Of a DNA stretch of 64,000 nucleotides, positions 42,232-50,761 are shown piece after piece (the stretch's first letter is position 1; the number at the start of each line of letters is the position of its first letter). The stretch covers positions 35,934 through 99,933 of the forward strand of contig JARXKL010000002.1 in the NCBI GenBank assembly GCA_030272735.1. The letters are read 5' to 3'. The notes beneath the pieces were generated by a model. It worked only from the letters and a program-made list of their open reading frames with translations. It was not told the origin of the DNA and did no database searches. Made by a program: the position numbers and the translations under genes. The DNA is from Patescibacteria group bacterium. Lineage in GTDB: Bacteria; Patescibacteriota; Saccharimonadia; Saccharimonadales; UBA4665.

Positions 42232-42558
42232 TTAGGCTGTAAGCTGATATTTTTGGACAACATCAAAACTGTCATCGTCACTGACTAATTTTTCGACTGC
42301 AGGAGTGATATGACCTCTGAAGATCGTAAAGTGGTCACGGCGCTTATGTATAGCTTCATAGTTTTCGATGGTCGTTTCAACAAATTTGTTGCAGTTTAGC
42401 TGTGAGCACTCACAGGTAAATTCCAGTGGTGCGTTGACGACGGTCTTGTGACCACGAAAATATTTGCGAATACCGTTTTTTATCTTGGTATTTTTTGTTC
42501 TGATGAGTTGCTCGTTTCGAACAAGACGATCAGTTGAAGATTTTTCGCTCATAGGCAT
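42232..42558 (-). CDS. Small hypothetical protein with a Cys-rich centre
   Basis: 108 residues with CECSQLNC at about residues 49-56, flanked by His at 72 and 82 (a possible metal site), and no membrane helix. The N-terminus is basic. The start is ATG 42558 or 42552; TATAAA stands 8 nt before 42558. The 9-nt gap to the DUF1697 gene suggests co-transcription. No known family comes to mind. Confidence 0.6.
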   Translation of the reverse strand: MPMSEKSSTDRLVRNEQLIRTKNTKIKNGIRKYFRGHKTVVNAPLEFTCECSQLNCNKFVETTIENYEAIHKRRDHFTIFRGHITPAVEKLVSDDDSFDVVQKYQLTA

Positions 42559-42598
42559 GCCTGTATTTTATACCAAAGCATGTAGGCTACGAAATCGG

Positions 42599-42838
42599 TT
42601 ACGATAGTTCATTAATGCGACCAGCGAATTCGCGAACGACTTCTGGCTTATCAGTCACCATGGCCATTGTCAGTTTCATCCAGGTAAGCAGTTCCGGCAC
42701 GTCTTTGTGCGTCACATCCTCTGGACGTTTGCCTAGGTGATTGGTAATAATACGGCTTACAAATCGTGGCGCGGCTGGCCCAAAATAATCTTCTGATATT
42801 TTAGTTATGTCGTTATACAATGCATGACTTTTTACCAT
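42599..42838 (-). CDS. Small hypothetical helical protein
   Basis: 79 residues, mainly helical, with YFGPAAPRFVSRIITNHLG and a DKPEVVREFAGRINELS end. Resembles small regulators carried next to membrane proteins, but I do not recognise the family. Its ATG overlaps the stop of the membrane protein gene upstream (42838), so the two are translationally coupled. Confidence 0.6.
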   Translation of the reverse strand: MVKSHALYNDITKISEDYFGPAAPRFVSRIITNHLGKRPEDVTHKDVPELLTWMKLTMAMVTDKPEVVREFAGRINELS

Positions 42839-43761
42839 TATGCACCTTCCAATTTACGCAAATTTTTGGCCCCTTTAGCGATGTAAATGAAGCCAATACT
42901 AATAACTAACAAAAGTATATAAATCACCACCAATAATGCGCCAAGACTCAAGCGGCCTACCTGCGAACTTAAGGACTGATACACACGCAGCACAATTACA
43001 GATAGTAAAATGCCTGAAAGTCCTTGTGCTAAGTGCTTAAGAGCGTCACGGTAGAGCATACCTTTTACACGCTTACTATACTCGTAGATGTAGCGTGCTG
43101 CCCTTACGCCAAGAAGCCACATAAGTAATCGAGGAATGACGATAGTAGTTATTATTAACCAGTCTGGTTGGTAATATGTACCGACGGTAGCTGTGTTAGT
43201 CGGACCATTTATTGCCGGATCATCAAGCACCAGCATGACATAGAGCGCTGAAAATGCTATATACGCCATAGAAATACTGAGCGGCAATGCTTGAGTTTTT
43301 CCTTTGACAAGTGCGGTGAGCTTCACTGACCCTCTGTAAGCCAGATAGAATGCTGGAATGAGCACGAGTAAGTTAAAGTAATTGACCGCTCGTATTAGTG
43401 AAGCTGTCGACTCTGGGTGAGCTGTGTAATATTGTTCGGCAAATGCAGCTGCAAGCGCCGAAAGCGGCAACCATAGCACAAAGCCCAGAACGCCCTTTGA
43501 GATGCTGTTAAACGCTTCGCCATCTTTGCTACCACGTATAATTTCAACATAGGACTTAAGGTGTAAATAGCCAAAGAGACCAACTATCCATATCAAAATG
43601 TATGGCACAACAATAGTTAGCAACAGCAGTTTAAATTGCGTTGCAGTTATGTGAAATTTTTCGAGAGTAGCGTGTGGCGGCTCATGGAGCAGTGATTGAG
43701 CAACATAGATTATGATGAAAACTGCGAACAGACTAACGAGCCATTTATTGTTCCGTAGCAC
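42838..43761 (-). CDS. Polytopic membrane protein of unknown function
   Basis: 307 residues with eight or nine hydrophobic helices and short loops; the N-terminus is one anchor (WLVSLFAVFIIIYVAQSLL) and the C-terminus has a short basic tail. It starts with GTG 43761, preceded by AAGGAG. No transporter or enzyme motif is visible. It is coupled to the 79-residue gene downstream. The 175 bp upstream of it show no feature that I can name. Confidence 0.65.
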   Translation of the reverse strand: MLRNNKWLVSLFAVFIIIYVAQSLLHEPPHATLEKFHITATQFKLLLLTIVVPYILIWIVGLFGYLHLKSYVEIIRGSKDGEAFNSISKGVLGFVLWLPLSALAAAFAEQYYTAHPESTASLIRAVNYFNLLVLIPAFYLAYRGSVKLTALVKGKTQALPLSISMAYIAFSALYVMLVLDDPAINGPTNTATVGTYYQPDWLIITTIVIPRLLMWLLGVRAARYIYEYSKRVKGMLYRDALKHLAQGLSGILLSVIVLRVYQSLSSQVGRLSLGALLVVIYILLLVISIGFIYIAKGAKNLRKLEGA

Positions 43762-43936
43762 GTTTGTGTCTCCTTAGATGATGCTCGCGATTATAGTCTT
43801 TCTGCAGCAATTTGTCATCCTGATATCTTGCACTACGGCTGCAGCAGCTGAAGATAGCGAATCACTTCCATATATAGCATTACACCTGCAAAGCAGTGGA
43901 AAAATTCGCCAAATTATCCCCAATGCCACTCCTTAT

Positions 43937-44854
43937 TTATGATTTTGTAGCGATTATTGCTTTCATGACATCGAAATTTCCTCGGTCATGACCGGAGTGA
44001 CCTGCAACTGTCCAAAAGAGTTTGCTATTTGGCGCAGCCTTATGAAGATCATATGCCGTAAAGGGCGGGCAAATGATATCGTACCTACCCTGAACAATGG
44101 CCACGGGCATAGTCAATTTGTTGGCGTACTCTATGATGTATCCTTCGGGTATGAAACAGCCGTTCACTAAATAATGACACTCTATAGTAATCGGTACAGG
44201 ATTAAATTTTTCAGGATCAACTGGCTTGGTACGGTCATCGAGGGCAACGATTGAGCCCTCTAGGTCAGAATATGCCATAGCCGATTGTAACGCCGCAGAC
44301 GTGTCAGAGCCAAACAGGCGGGGCATATGATAGTCTCGTGGATTAGATTGCTGGCCTTCGGGAACTGTCTGCAGAAAACGCTCCCATACATCAGGGAAAA
44401 AAGCAGCAATTTTACCTTTATCCATAAAATCTATTTCGGACTTACGGCCAGTAAAAATTCCGCGAAGTACTAGCCGCTGGACTTTTTGAGGATTACGAAT
44501 AGCGTAAATCAGAGCCAAGCACGAGCCCCATGATCCACCAACAAGCGCAAATGTATCAATATTGAACGCAGTAGCAATTGTATCTATATCTTTCACAAGC
44601 GCATCGGTGTTATTAGCTTCCAGTGAACCGTACGGCAAACTTTTGCCGCTACCACGTTGATCAAAAAAGATGACGCGGTCGGTTGTTGGATCAAACAGTT
44701 GCTTGGAGCTATCACTGCAACTGCCGCCGGGCCCGCCATGTAAAAACACAAAAGTTCGGGCAGAGTCGGCTTTACCCCAAAGTTGTGCGTATAGCTGGTG
44801 CCCGTCGCCGACATCGACCATTCTTTCATCAAGCGTATATAAATCTGTTTCCAT
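43937..44854 (-). CDS. pip: Proline iminopeptidase-like alpha/beta hydrolase
   Basis: 305 residues, peptidase family S33. Seen: oxyanion region FLHGGPGGSCSD, the DQRGSGKS motif, nucleophile elbow GGSWGSCLAL, and catalytic Asp and His in GRYDIICPP and AGHSGHD. It removes N-terminal proline from peptides. ATG 44854 is favoured by AAAGGAG 7 nt before it. It overlaps the racemase gene by 26 nt and is third in the attenuator-controlled operon. Confidence 0.9.
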   Translation of the reverse strand: METDLYTLDERMVDVGDGHQLYAQLWGKADSARTFVFLHGGPGGSCSDSSKQLFDPTTDRVIFFDQRGSGKSLPYGSLEANNTDALVKDIDTIATAFNIDTFALVGGSWGSCLALIYAIRNPQKVQRLVLRGIFTGRKSEIDFMDKGKIAAFFPDVWERFLQTVPEGQQSNPRDYHMPRLFGSDTSAALQSAMAYSDLEGSIVALDDRTKPVDPEKFNPVPITIECHYLVNGCFIPEGYIIEYANKLTMPVAIVQGRYDIICPPFTAYDLHKAAPNSKLFWTVAGHSGHDRGNFDVMKAIIATKS

Positions 44855-45548
44855 GCGTTTCTCCTTTGTAGTTACTATAGCGCACGCACGCATCGACTAA
44901 TACAGCCAGCGTATCAATGCCCCGGCTGTTTATGGGCACTAACTGATCGGCTAGAAGCGGCAGCTCAGTGCAACCTAGAATAACCGCGTCACAATCCATA
45001 ATCGCAACATTTCTCGCTACGCGGCGCGCTAAGCGTTGCGCTTTGGCAAGGTAACCGCCTTTAATTGCGCTAATGAGCTGCATGACAATTGCTTGAGTAC
45101 CTCTTGATGGTACTAGACAGCTAATCTCTTGAGCTTTGCAGAGCGTTTGGTAAGTTTTGCTAGCTACTGTGCCCGAAGTTGCGAGTAGACATACTTTCTT
45201 ACATTTTTGTTCTACAAGCCGCTCAACAACCAATATAGGCAAATTGAACAGTTGGCTGTTTTCAGCAACAAGTCGGTCAAACAGCACTGGCGTGCAGGCA
45301 GTATTGCAAGGTATGCAAATGACATCTGCCCCGAGATGTTCTAAGGATGCTACATTACGTTGCATTCTGGGAATAGGGTCGGGCCCAATGCCCAAAATAA
45401 AGTTGCTGCGGTCAGGAATTGATCCATCATTTATTGTAATGATTGTTGGTAAATCCTGATCGCTGCCTGGCAGCGCATCAAGTAACATTCGCTCAAAAAC
45501 TACCGTCGCCCTCGGGCCCATACCACCTAAAATTCCAATTGTTTTCAT
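44829..45548 (-). CDS. Aspartate/glutamate racemase family protein
   Basis: 239 residues of the PLP-independent amino acid racemase family: GILGGMGPRATVVFERMLL, first catalytic Cys in ICIPCNTACTPV and second in VILGCTELPLL. D-aspartate or D-glutamate for the cell wall are candidate products; which one is not evident. ATGA overlap with the upstream 389-residue gene and overlap with the iminopeptidase show a three-gene operon. Confidence 0.9.
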   Translation of the reverse strand: MKTIGILGGMGPRATVVFERMLLDALPGSDQDLPTIITINDGSIPDRSNFILGIGPDPIPRMQRNVASLEHLGADVICIPCNTACTPVLFDRLVAENSQLFNLPILVVERLVEQKCKKVCLLATSGTVASKTYQTLCKAQEISCLVPSRGTQAIVMQLISAIKGGYLAKAQRLARRVARNVAIMDCDAVILGCTELPLLADQLVPINSRGIDTLAVLVDACVRYSNYKGETHGNRFIYA

Positions 45549-46714
45549 AGCCTTATCCGTTCACGTAACTTTACCAAACGCTTAAAAGTCTTTGACAGTT
45601 CTGCCATAGAAAGCTCTCTGTTTATGGGCGCAATAAACAAGCCACCTTCAGCCAATACATCGTTTTGGGTGACAAAACCTGTACTGCCCGCGGGCACGAA
45701 AAGCTCTGGCACTAATTGTGCCACTTCAGCAATTTCAAGTTCAACTTTAGACTGCTGGGTTTTTATAGTCGCACTAAATACTTGCTCGTCTTCTTTATTC
45801 TTAGGGGTAGACGTAAAAAACTGTTTCCTTTTTCCAGCAAGCATTAGCAAGTCTTGATCCGTCTGTTGCAAAACACTGAGCAAGCCCTCTAAATTAGGTT
45901 GCCTCCGAGCTGTTGTTGCAAATCTAGCCTCTGCGCTTGGAATCATTTCTACCGATAATTGTTTGGGCAGTAAGTTTCTGAAGCTTGCAGTACTTTTTAG
46001 TGTTACGTAGAACCTCTGCATATCGGGAACTAGATTATTAATATAGCGGACCATATCTGGACCAGACAAGTGGTACTGTATTGCCTGTTCAGAGTCCAGC
46101 GCTTCAATGACAAAATTCGCCATAATATCAACCAGATTCGGTAAAATCACGGCGGTTTCTGACGCGCGTGGATTGTCATTTAATTGCATTACGCCGACAT
46201 CACTAATGCGCCTAGCAGCATTTTGATCTCTACGCGTAGCGCCATCCGCCAATGCTAATCTCGTGAACTGCTCTGGGAAGTTTGCGACTGCTATCGCAAC
46301 AATCTCACTAACCACCGATTCATTCTTTCGGAGATATTCAGTGTTTGTAAAAACATTAGCCTCTGGAATTGCGGCACGTACAGATGAAAGTTGTAGCTCA
46401 TCGACAAACTGTTTTTGTTTAGCCGTGGTTACATTTTTTGCATCTACTATTGCGCGGCACACTACTAATCCATCGCGAGTAACTCGTTCAGTATCATTTG
46501 AACTTAATGTTAGTTCTGGAAAGTAGTTTGTATCGATGCCAGTTATCGTGTGATCGACACAGAGTAACGGGATGCCGAGTGCGGCAATTGACATATTGTA
46601 CGGTGACAAATTGCCGATGTGCGCACTACGTAATACGCTAAAACCTTGCGCTTGGAGCTCTACGAGATCGTTCAAACTCAGTTGATCATTTTTTGTAATA
46701 GTTAAATTTTCCAT
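45545..46714 (-). CDS. Unrecognised 389-residue protein heading the racemase operon
   Basis: No signal peptide or membrane helices; mostly helical with a basic C-terminus (FKRLVKLRERIRL). Recognisable only as a soluble protein with segments such as GFSVLRSAHIGNLSPYNMS and IQYHLSGPDMVRYINNLVPD. I could not place it in a family. AAGGAA lies 5 nt before the ATG. It is preceded by a 30-codon leader ORF and an intrinsic terminator, and overlaps the racemase gene by 4 nt, so the expression of all three genes is probably set by attenuation. Confidence 0.7.
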   Translation of the reverse strand: MENLTITKNDQLSLNDLVELQAQGFSVLRSAHIGNLSPYNMSIAALGIPLLCVDHTITGIDTNYFPELTLSSNDTERVTRDGLVVCRAIVDAKNVTTAKQKQFVDELQLSSVRAAIPEANVFTNTEYLRKNESVVSEIVAIAVANFPEQFTRLALADGATRRDQNAARRISDVGVMQLNDNPRASETAVILPNLVDIMANFVIEALDSEQAIQYHLSGPDMVRYINNLVPDMQRFYVTLKSTASFRNLLPKQLSVEMIPSAEARFATTARRQPNLEGLLSVLQQTDQDLLMLAGKRKQFFTSTPKNKEDEQVFSATIKTQQSKVELEIAEVAQLVPELFVPAGSTGFVTQNDVLAEGGLFIAPINRELSMAELSKTFKRLVKLRERIRL

Positions 46715-46744
46715 AATTGTTCCTTAGTGATTATTCTTTTGTAA

Positions 46745-46772
46745 TTAAAAAGCCGCCTGTGGAAGGCGGCTT
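46745..46772 (-). terminator. Attenuator terminator before the racemase operon
   Basis: Minus-strand AGCCGCCT, loop TCCAC, AGGCGGCT, TTTT. The 5' arm and loop (AAGCCG...TCCAC) can instead pair with GTGGACGGCTT of the leader ORF (46827-46837): 11 base pairs with a 3-nt bulge, which would prevent the terminator. Confidence 0.82.
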
Positions 46773-46794
46773 ATGCTTATTCGAAGTCTAAAAG

Positions 46795-46887
46795 TTACTG
46801 TGTATATTTATGACCAAAATCAGCAAAAGCCGTCCACTGACGGTACAACTTGGCCCAATGCTTATTTTGCTGATTTAGGTTAATCAT
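46795..46887 (-). CDS. 30-residue leader peptide upstream of the racemase operon
   Basis: MINLNQQNKHWAKLYRQWTA followed by FADFGHKYTQ. The stop is 23 nt before the terminator. It has two tryptophans; codons for R-Q-W-T-A carry the antiterminator strand, whose partner CCGTC just upstream can also form a competing hairpin (CCGTC/GACGG). A -10 box TATTAT lies 7 nt before the ATG, so the message is probably leaderless. Short length and position fit a regulatory peptide, not a functional protein. Confidence 0.7.
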   Translation of the reverse strand: MINLNQQNKHWAKLYRQWTAFADFGHKYTQ

Positions 46888-46894
46888 AACAAGT

Positions 46895-46922
46895 ATAATA
46901 TCACTAAATTTATATAATGCAA
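46895..46922 (-). promoter_or_regulatory. Promoter of the 30-residue leader
   Basis: Minus-strand TTGCAT (46917-46922), 16-nt spacer, TATTAT (46895-46900), 7 nt to the ATG. Confidence 0.6.
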
Positions 46923-46924
46923 AT

Positions 46925-46960
46925 GAAAAGGCCCGAGAGGTAAAAAATTACCCCTCGGGC
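46925..46960 (-). terminator. Terminator of the MFS exporter gene
   Basis: Minus-strand GCCCGAGGGGTAA, T-rich loop, TTACCTCTCGGGC, CTTTT, beginning 5 nt after the MFS stop codon. Confidence 0.85.
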
Positions 46961-46965
46961 GGTTG

Positions 46966-48138
46966 TCATCTCCTTTCATTAAAAGTGTTGAGCTGGTGCA
47001 GCCGAACTATGGCCACAAAAGCCACTGTGCTACAAGCTACACCCGTCACAACAAACGTTACCGATAGCCCTGCGGTGTCCGCTAGCAAGCCCACAAGTGG
47101 ACCAGCAACTGCGAACACTAGTCGCTGCACGAGATTCACTGTACTGTTCATGGTGGCCCGAAATTCTTGGTCCATATGAACATTGAGGCTATTTGTGAGG
47201 GGCTGCTTATGCAAAGCTTGTACGACGTCGTGTCCAAGCAATAGCCCTACCAACCAAAGTTGGCCGCTAGCCATCGCGAAGTACACGAGTCCGACTAGCG
47301 CTGCGTAGCCGAGCATATTTCGCTCGAGGTGTCGCTCCTGCGTAAAGCGGTGCGAGAGCCACGCCTTCCACAAACTGCGTACAGCTAGTATTGCACTGAA
47401 ATACACGACTGGTACCCCGAGCTCCGTAAAATACGGTGCACTAAGCCAAAAAGCCAGGTAGGTCGCTGCACTCAATGCCGTTCCCAGCACTACAAGCCAG
47501 CGAACTTCAACGTTACTGCCTAGCGCGCATACTGCATGCCAAGCGGTCAATCGTTCGTCTTCCTGACGAGCGGCATAGCGTGGTGCTTCAACAAGTTTAA
47601 GCGCGAAGACCATGCCGCAAGCAGTCAGGATTCCATCCGCAACGAGCGTCGAACTAACGCTGACATAATGCACCAATAGTATTGCTACGGGCACACCTAT
47701 TGCCACCGCTGCGTAACCAAGCGCATCCATGCGCTGGCTCAACTTCACGAACTCGTCGCCTCTACCGTCAGCTTTCAGGGAATCTTGCAGTAGCGCAGTG
47801 TTTACTCCACTTACTAGGCCATTGGCCAAAGCAAGTAGTAGCTCACACGCCACAAACTGCCAGAACTCTCCGCTGAAACCATAGGCTATCATCGCTACGG
47901 CCGCCACAGGAACGCTCAGCTTGATGCTAAGTGCTCTACCATAACGGTCGGCTACGACGCCACTTGGCAATTCCCAGAGCAAATATGCAGCTGAGAATAT
48001 GGACTGCAGTAGAAAGACTTGTGACAAGCTCAAACCCTTTTCCAAAAAGAACGGTATAAGGTACGCCGCACTTATGGAAAGTGACCGAAACGGTGCAAAA
48101 TAGACGAGCCATTTTGCGTTCTGCTTGTATCCATCCAT
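46966..48138 (-). CDS. MFS exporter (12-helix drug efflux type)
   Basis: 390 residues with 12 hydrophobic helices; motif A appears as ELPSGVVADRYGRALS between helices 2 and 3. It resembles drug-efflux members (Mef/YfkF-like) rather than sugar importers, but the substrate is unknown. AAGGAG stands 5 nt before ATG 48138, and an in-frame TTG at 48153 is less likely. A 40-codon leader ORF with an antiterminator/terminator switch precedes it, the arrangement known for antibiotic-inducible resistance genes. Confidence 0.88.
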   Translation of the reverse strand: MDGYKQNAKWLVYFAPFRSLSISAAYLIPFFLEKGLSLSQVFLLQSIFSAAYLLWELPSGVVADRYGRALSIKLSVPVAAVAMIAYGFSGEFWQFVACELLLALANGLVSGVNTALLQDSLKADGRGDEFVKLSQRMDALGYAAVAIGVPVAILLVHYVSVSSTLVADGILTACGMVFALKLVEAPRYAARQEDERLTAWHAVCALGSNVEVRWLVVLGTALSAATYLAFWLSAPYFTELGVPVVYFSAILAVRSLWKAWLSHRFTQERHLERNMLGYAALVGLVYFAMASGQLWLVGLLLGHDVVQALHKQPLTNSLNVHMDQEFRATMNSTVNLVQRLVFAVAGPLVGLLADTAGLSVTFVVTGVACSTVAFVAIVRLHQLNTFNERR

Positions 48139-48244
48139 CTGAACTCCTTTCAAGAATTGTTAAGGTGATGACAACGTGGGTTTCTTAGAGATTCTAAGAC
48201 CCGATCCGCCTCCTTGGTGCAGTTGTTTTATTATTTGAATAAAC

Positions 48245-48270
48245 AAAAAACGTCTCCATTTAGGAGACGT
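48245..48270 (-). terminator. Attenuator terminator before the MFS exporter
   Basis: Minus-strand ACGTCTCC, loop TAAAT, GGAGACGT, TTTTT. The 5' side CGATACGTC (48266-48274) is perfectly complementary (9 bp) to GACGTATCG at 48310-48318 within the leader ORF, giving a mutually exclusive antiterminator. Confidence 0.88.
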
Positions 48271-48294
48271 ATCGTGAACTATAATCTTTTGTAT

Positions 48295-48417
48295 TTACAG
48301 AGAAAGAACCGATACGTCCGACACATTCATGCCTGAGAGAATGCCAGCAACTACAGCAGTGCCGCAATTTGCGTTGCGGGTGATAATAGTGAATTGTGTT
48401 GGATTATATCGTTTCAT
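48295..48417 (-). CDS. 40-residue leader peptide upstream of the MFS exporter
   Basis: MKRYNPTQFTIITRNANCGT followed by AVVAGILSGMNVSDVSVLSL. Codons D-V-S near the end carry the antiterminator strand GACGTATCG. If the ribosome reaches the stop it hides this strand and the terminator forms; if it stalls earlier the antiterminator can form. A TTGACT-16-TATAAT promoter ends 9 nt before the ATG. This is the classical layout of a translation-inhibitor-sensing leader. Confidence 0.75.
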   Translation of the reverse strand: MKRYNPTQFTIITRNANCGTAVVAGILSGMNVSDVSVLSL

Positions 48418-48426
48418 AACCTCTGC

Positions 48427-48454
48427 ATTATAACAGATTACTCTGTTAAGTCAA
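48427..48454 (-). promoter_or_regulatory. Promoter and palindrome of the MFS leader
   Basis: Minus-strand TTGACT (48449-48454), 16-nt spacer, TATAAT (48427-48432). The spacer is the palindrome TAACAGA-TTAC-TCTGTTA (48431-48448), a possible repressor site in addition to attenuation. Confidence 0.8.
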
Positions 48455-48543
48455 GGCTGCAATTATTTCTGTCTATCTTCATATTACGCACACCCGATTT
48501 TGACTGCTGTCACTAATGCGCTTTGCAGGTCGTGAGTTCAGAC

Positions 48544-49353
48544 TTATTTATCATCTGGTTCAGTTTGGCTTGCCGCACTGCCATGCCAATGCACGTCGTA
48601 GCTTGTGGCAGACAAATTAGCCTGTGGGTCTCGGCCAAAATTTCGTTGGTTCAGGATAACACTATACAAGTACGTACTTACTTTAGGCGCATTTGCATAC
48701 CCGACTTTAGTTCCGTTTATTGAATAAACGTACTTATGCGATGTTGAATCAAGTGAGACATTCAGCGTCACCCACTTACCATATCCTTCAAATGCACGGG
48801 TTTTTACCCAATTATTATTTCCAGCAAACCTGAATCCCTCGTAGCCTTCAACATGTGCGAATTCAAGGATTCCAAAAGGATAATTCCCCGCGTCGGTACC
48901 ATTACTCCCGTTATCGCCAACACTCCACATTCCTGCACGAACAGCTTTAGTTCCCCACACTGGGTCAAGATATAAGTCTACAGAAACAGACTGCCCCAAA
49001 TTACCAGGTTTGCTGAAGTTATCCGTCGCTCCGTATTTAGTCTTTATACCCTCTGTCCGGTGATACGTATCGGTTGCTGAGTTAAAGCTGTCAATGCGAA
49101 TCTCAGCAACATTAGTTCTTCCAGCGAATGGACCGACTGATGAGTATCCACCAGAGGGAATGATTCGCTCTGGACCCCAGTTGTCATTTAGTTCTGCTTG
49201 CGTGAAATTAAATGTAGTAGTAGATGATACCGCGTTAGCGCGCAGGGTCATGCCAACAATGACTAATAACAGTAATCCCACTACTGCCATCGCAATGCGT
49301 TTACGTAATTTCCCAGATGTCTTTATGTTGGAGTGCAGGGTCGTGCTGGTCAT
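48544..49353 (-). CDS. Exported beta-sandwich protein (lectin/glucanase-like fold?)
   Basis: 269 residues: N-terminal membrane helix (RIAMAVVGLLLLVIVGMTLRANA), then a domain rich in Gly, Trp and aromatic residues (FGILEFAHVEGYEGFRFAG, YGKWVTLNVSLDS, YVYSINGTKVGYA) that reads like a concanavalin-type sandwich, where lectins and endoglucanases belong. No catalytic pair of Glu is certain. ATG 49353 has AAGGAGG upstream. Probably surface exposed; a carbohydrate-binding role is an inference. Confidence 0.55.
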   Translation of the reverse strand: MTSTTLHSNIKTSGKLRKRIAMAVVGLLLLVIVGMTLRANAVSSTTTFNFTQAELNDNWGPERIIPSGGYSSVGPFAGRTNVAEIRIDSFNSATDTYHRTEGIKTKYGATDNFSKPGNLGQSVSVDLYLDPVWGTKAVRAGMWSVGDNGSNGTDAGNYPFGILEFAHVEGYEGFRFAGNNNWVKTRAFEGYGKWVTLNVSLDSTSHKYVYSINGTKVGYANAPKVSTYLYSVILNQRNFGRDPQANLSATSYDVHWHGSAASQTEPDDK

Positions 49354-49455
49354 TGCTGTTTCCTCCTTAGGTGATAGTTTGATTATATACCTATAGCGCA
49401 ACTATATGTACGGCGCGCGATAAGTTACCACTCTATTCGATATGTATTAGCGTGA

Positions 49456-50205
49456 TTAGTTGCTTCGTTTTCCTTTGGACCAGTCTACGGCAGCTAAAAT
49501 AGGAGCGAATAAATCTTCTTGCAGAGAGATTCTGGTTTCGGCTAATTCATCCTGGGTAGGATCGTGATCTTGGAAAACTATTGTGGTCAAATCCGTCATT
49601 ACACATAGTGGCGTCTGTTCGGCGCCTTCGCCCATTGCCAAGACTGATGCCGCAGCAAGTCCGCCAGCGATATTTGCCTGCGTTACACCTAATGGTCGCC
49701 CGAAGATGTCGGGCTCGCCTATATAATTCCGGAGTGCCAAAAATCCACTATGTGCGAGGGAAATGCCCGTCGTTCCTCGACGCAGTGGCTGACAGGTACT
49801 ATCCGTGATAACCACCCCGACATTCTGCAAGCTATGAAGTTCTTTAAGATACTTTCTGATCTGGTTAGCCGAAGCTTGTGGGTCTTTCGGCCACAGAATG
49901 TAGTAGCCTTCGCCATTAGATTCATCTATCCCGGCCATCGGGATGAGGGTATTGTTCGTAACGGTAAATTGAAAGCCATAGTTGCTTAATGTGTCTGGCA
50001 GATATAAATCTGACTGCTGAATAACAAGCTCTTTCTTGTCAATCTCCTCAACCGGCACTATCCTGCCCTCGCAAATAGAAACTATTTTGGATGTGACGGC
50101 TACAATACTGCCTTCTTCAATTATTGGCAGCGCATTTTCGAGCACCTGAAAGATGGTAGTACCGTCGTTTACGATTGGAGGGGTTTCAACTGAAATAATT
50201 TTCAT
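49456..50205 (-). CDS. F420-0:gamma-glutamyl ligase-like (CofE/FbiB N-terminal) protein
   Basis: 249 residues. CofE signature: GSIVAVTSKIVSICEGR, VGVVITDSTCQPLRRGTTG, SGFLALRNYIGEPDIFGRPL and QANIAGGLAAASVLAMGEG. CofE adds glutamate to F420-0 or related acceptors; CPR members are often labelled putative folate gamma-glutamate ligases. No other F420 gene is nearby. The stop of the upstream kinase gene overlaps its ATG by 4 nt, forming an operon with it and the ROK-like protein. Confidence 0.85.
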   Translation of the reverse strand: MKIISVETPPIVNDGTTIFQVLENALPIIEEGSIVAVTSKIVSICEGRIVPVEEIDKKELVIQQSDLYLPDTLSNYGFQFTVTNNTLIPMAGIDESNGEGYYILWPKDPQASANQIRKYLKELHSLQNVGVVITDSTCQPLRRGTTGISLAHSGFLALRNYIGEPDIFGRPLGVTQANIAGGLAAASVLAMGEGAEQTPLCVMTDLTTIVFQDHDPTQDELAETRISLQEDLFAPILAAVDWSKGKRSN

Positions 50206-50744
50206 ACTGCGTGCTCGCGTATTGCTTTCTTAACTGTCTGATACACTTCGTCTTGCGAGCCATTAGCATTTACTCGAATCAAATCTGGCCTTTGCAATTT
50301 TTCAATGTATTCGTATTTGAACAATACATCTTCTAGTTTGTCGCCGCCTAAGTTCAGGTGCTCTTTGTTCGTGCGGCCCCGTTCTTCGATACGTTCGCGG
50401 TGAGTGTAGAGCGTTGCCTGCAATATAATAGGCAATACTATTACATCTGGCAGGTTTTTCTTAAGTAAATCCAGGCTTTCCCAAATATGGTCCGCAGCCA
50501 AATGTGTGTCCACTATCACCGTAACGCCGTTTTCCAATTGCTTCCGTACCAAATGCCACATAACTTTGTACGCTGTTGGCGAGAGTTCTTTAAATGATTT
50601 TTCCAGAGCTAATCTAAGCGCATCGTTGATAGTATCTGAGCTAAATATCGGGTAATTTTGATCCGCTGATAACCGGGCAGCAACAGTAGATTTGCCAGCT
50701 CCCGCGAATCCGCCAATGATAATAAGTTTTGTCTTATTCACCAT
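50202..50744 (-). CDS. P-loop kinase (AAA-type, zeta-toxin/gluconate-kinase-like)
   Basis: 180 residues. Walker A GGFAGAGKSTVAARLS; VIVDTHLAADHIW as the Walker B-like strand; then ILPIILQATLYTHRERIEERGRT with the lid arginines. Related small kinases phosphorylate sugars, nucleotides or antibiotics. It sits between a ROK-like gene and the CofE-like gene (18 nt before, 4-nt overlap after). Start ATG 50744; GTG 50741 is also possible since TATAGT lies 6 nt before it. Confidence 0.7.
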   Translation of the reverse strand: MVNKTKLIIIGGFAGAGKSTVAARLSADQNYPIFSSDTINDALRLALEKSFKELSPTAYKVMWHLVRKQLENGVTVIVDTHLAADHIWESLDLLKKNLPDVIVLPIILQATLYTHRERIEERGRTNKEHLNLGGDKLEDVLFKYEYIEKLQRPDLIRVNANGSQDEVYQTVKKAIREHAV

Positions 50745-50761
50745 TAAACTATATCAAACGG

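Noticed and set aside
46745..46922. T-box riboswitch before the racemase operon
   Set aside because: No T-box sequence or specifier loop; a leader ORF with complementary strands explains the region better.
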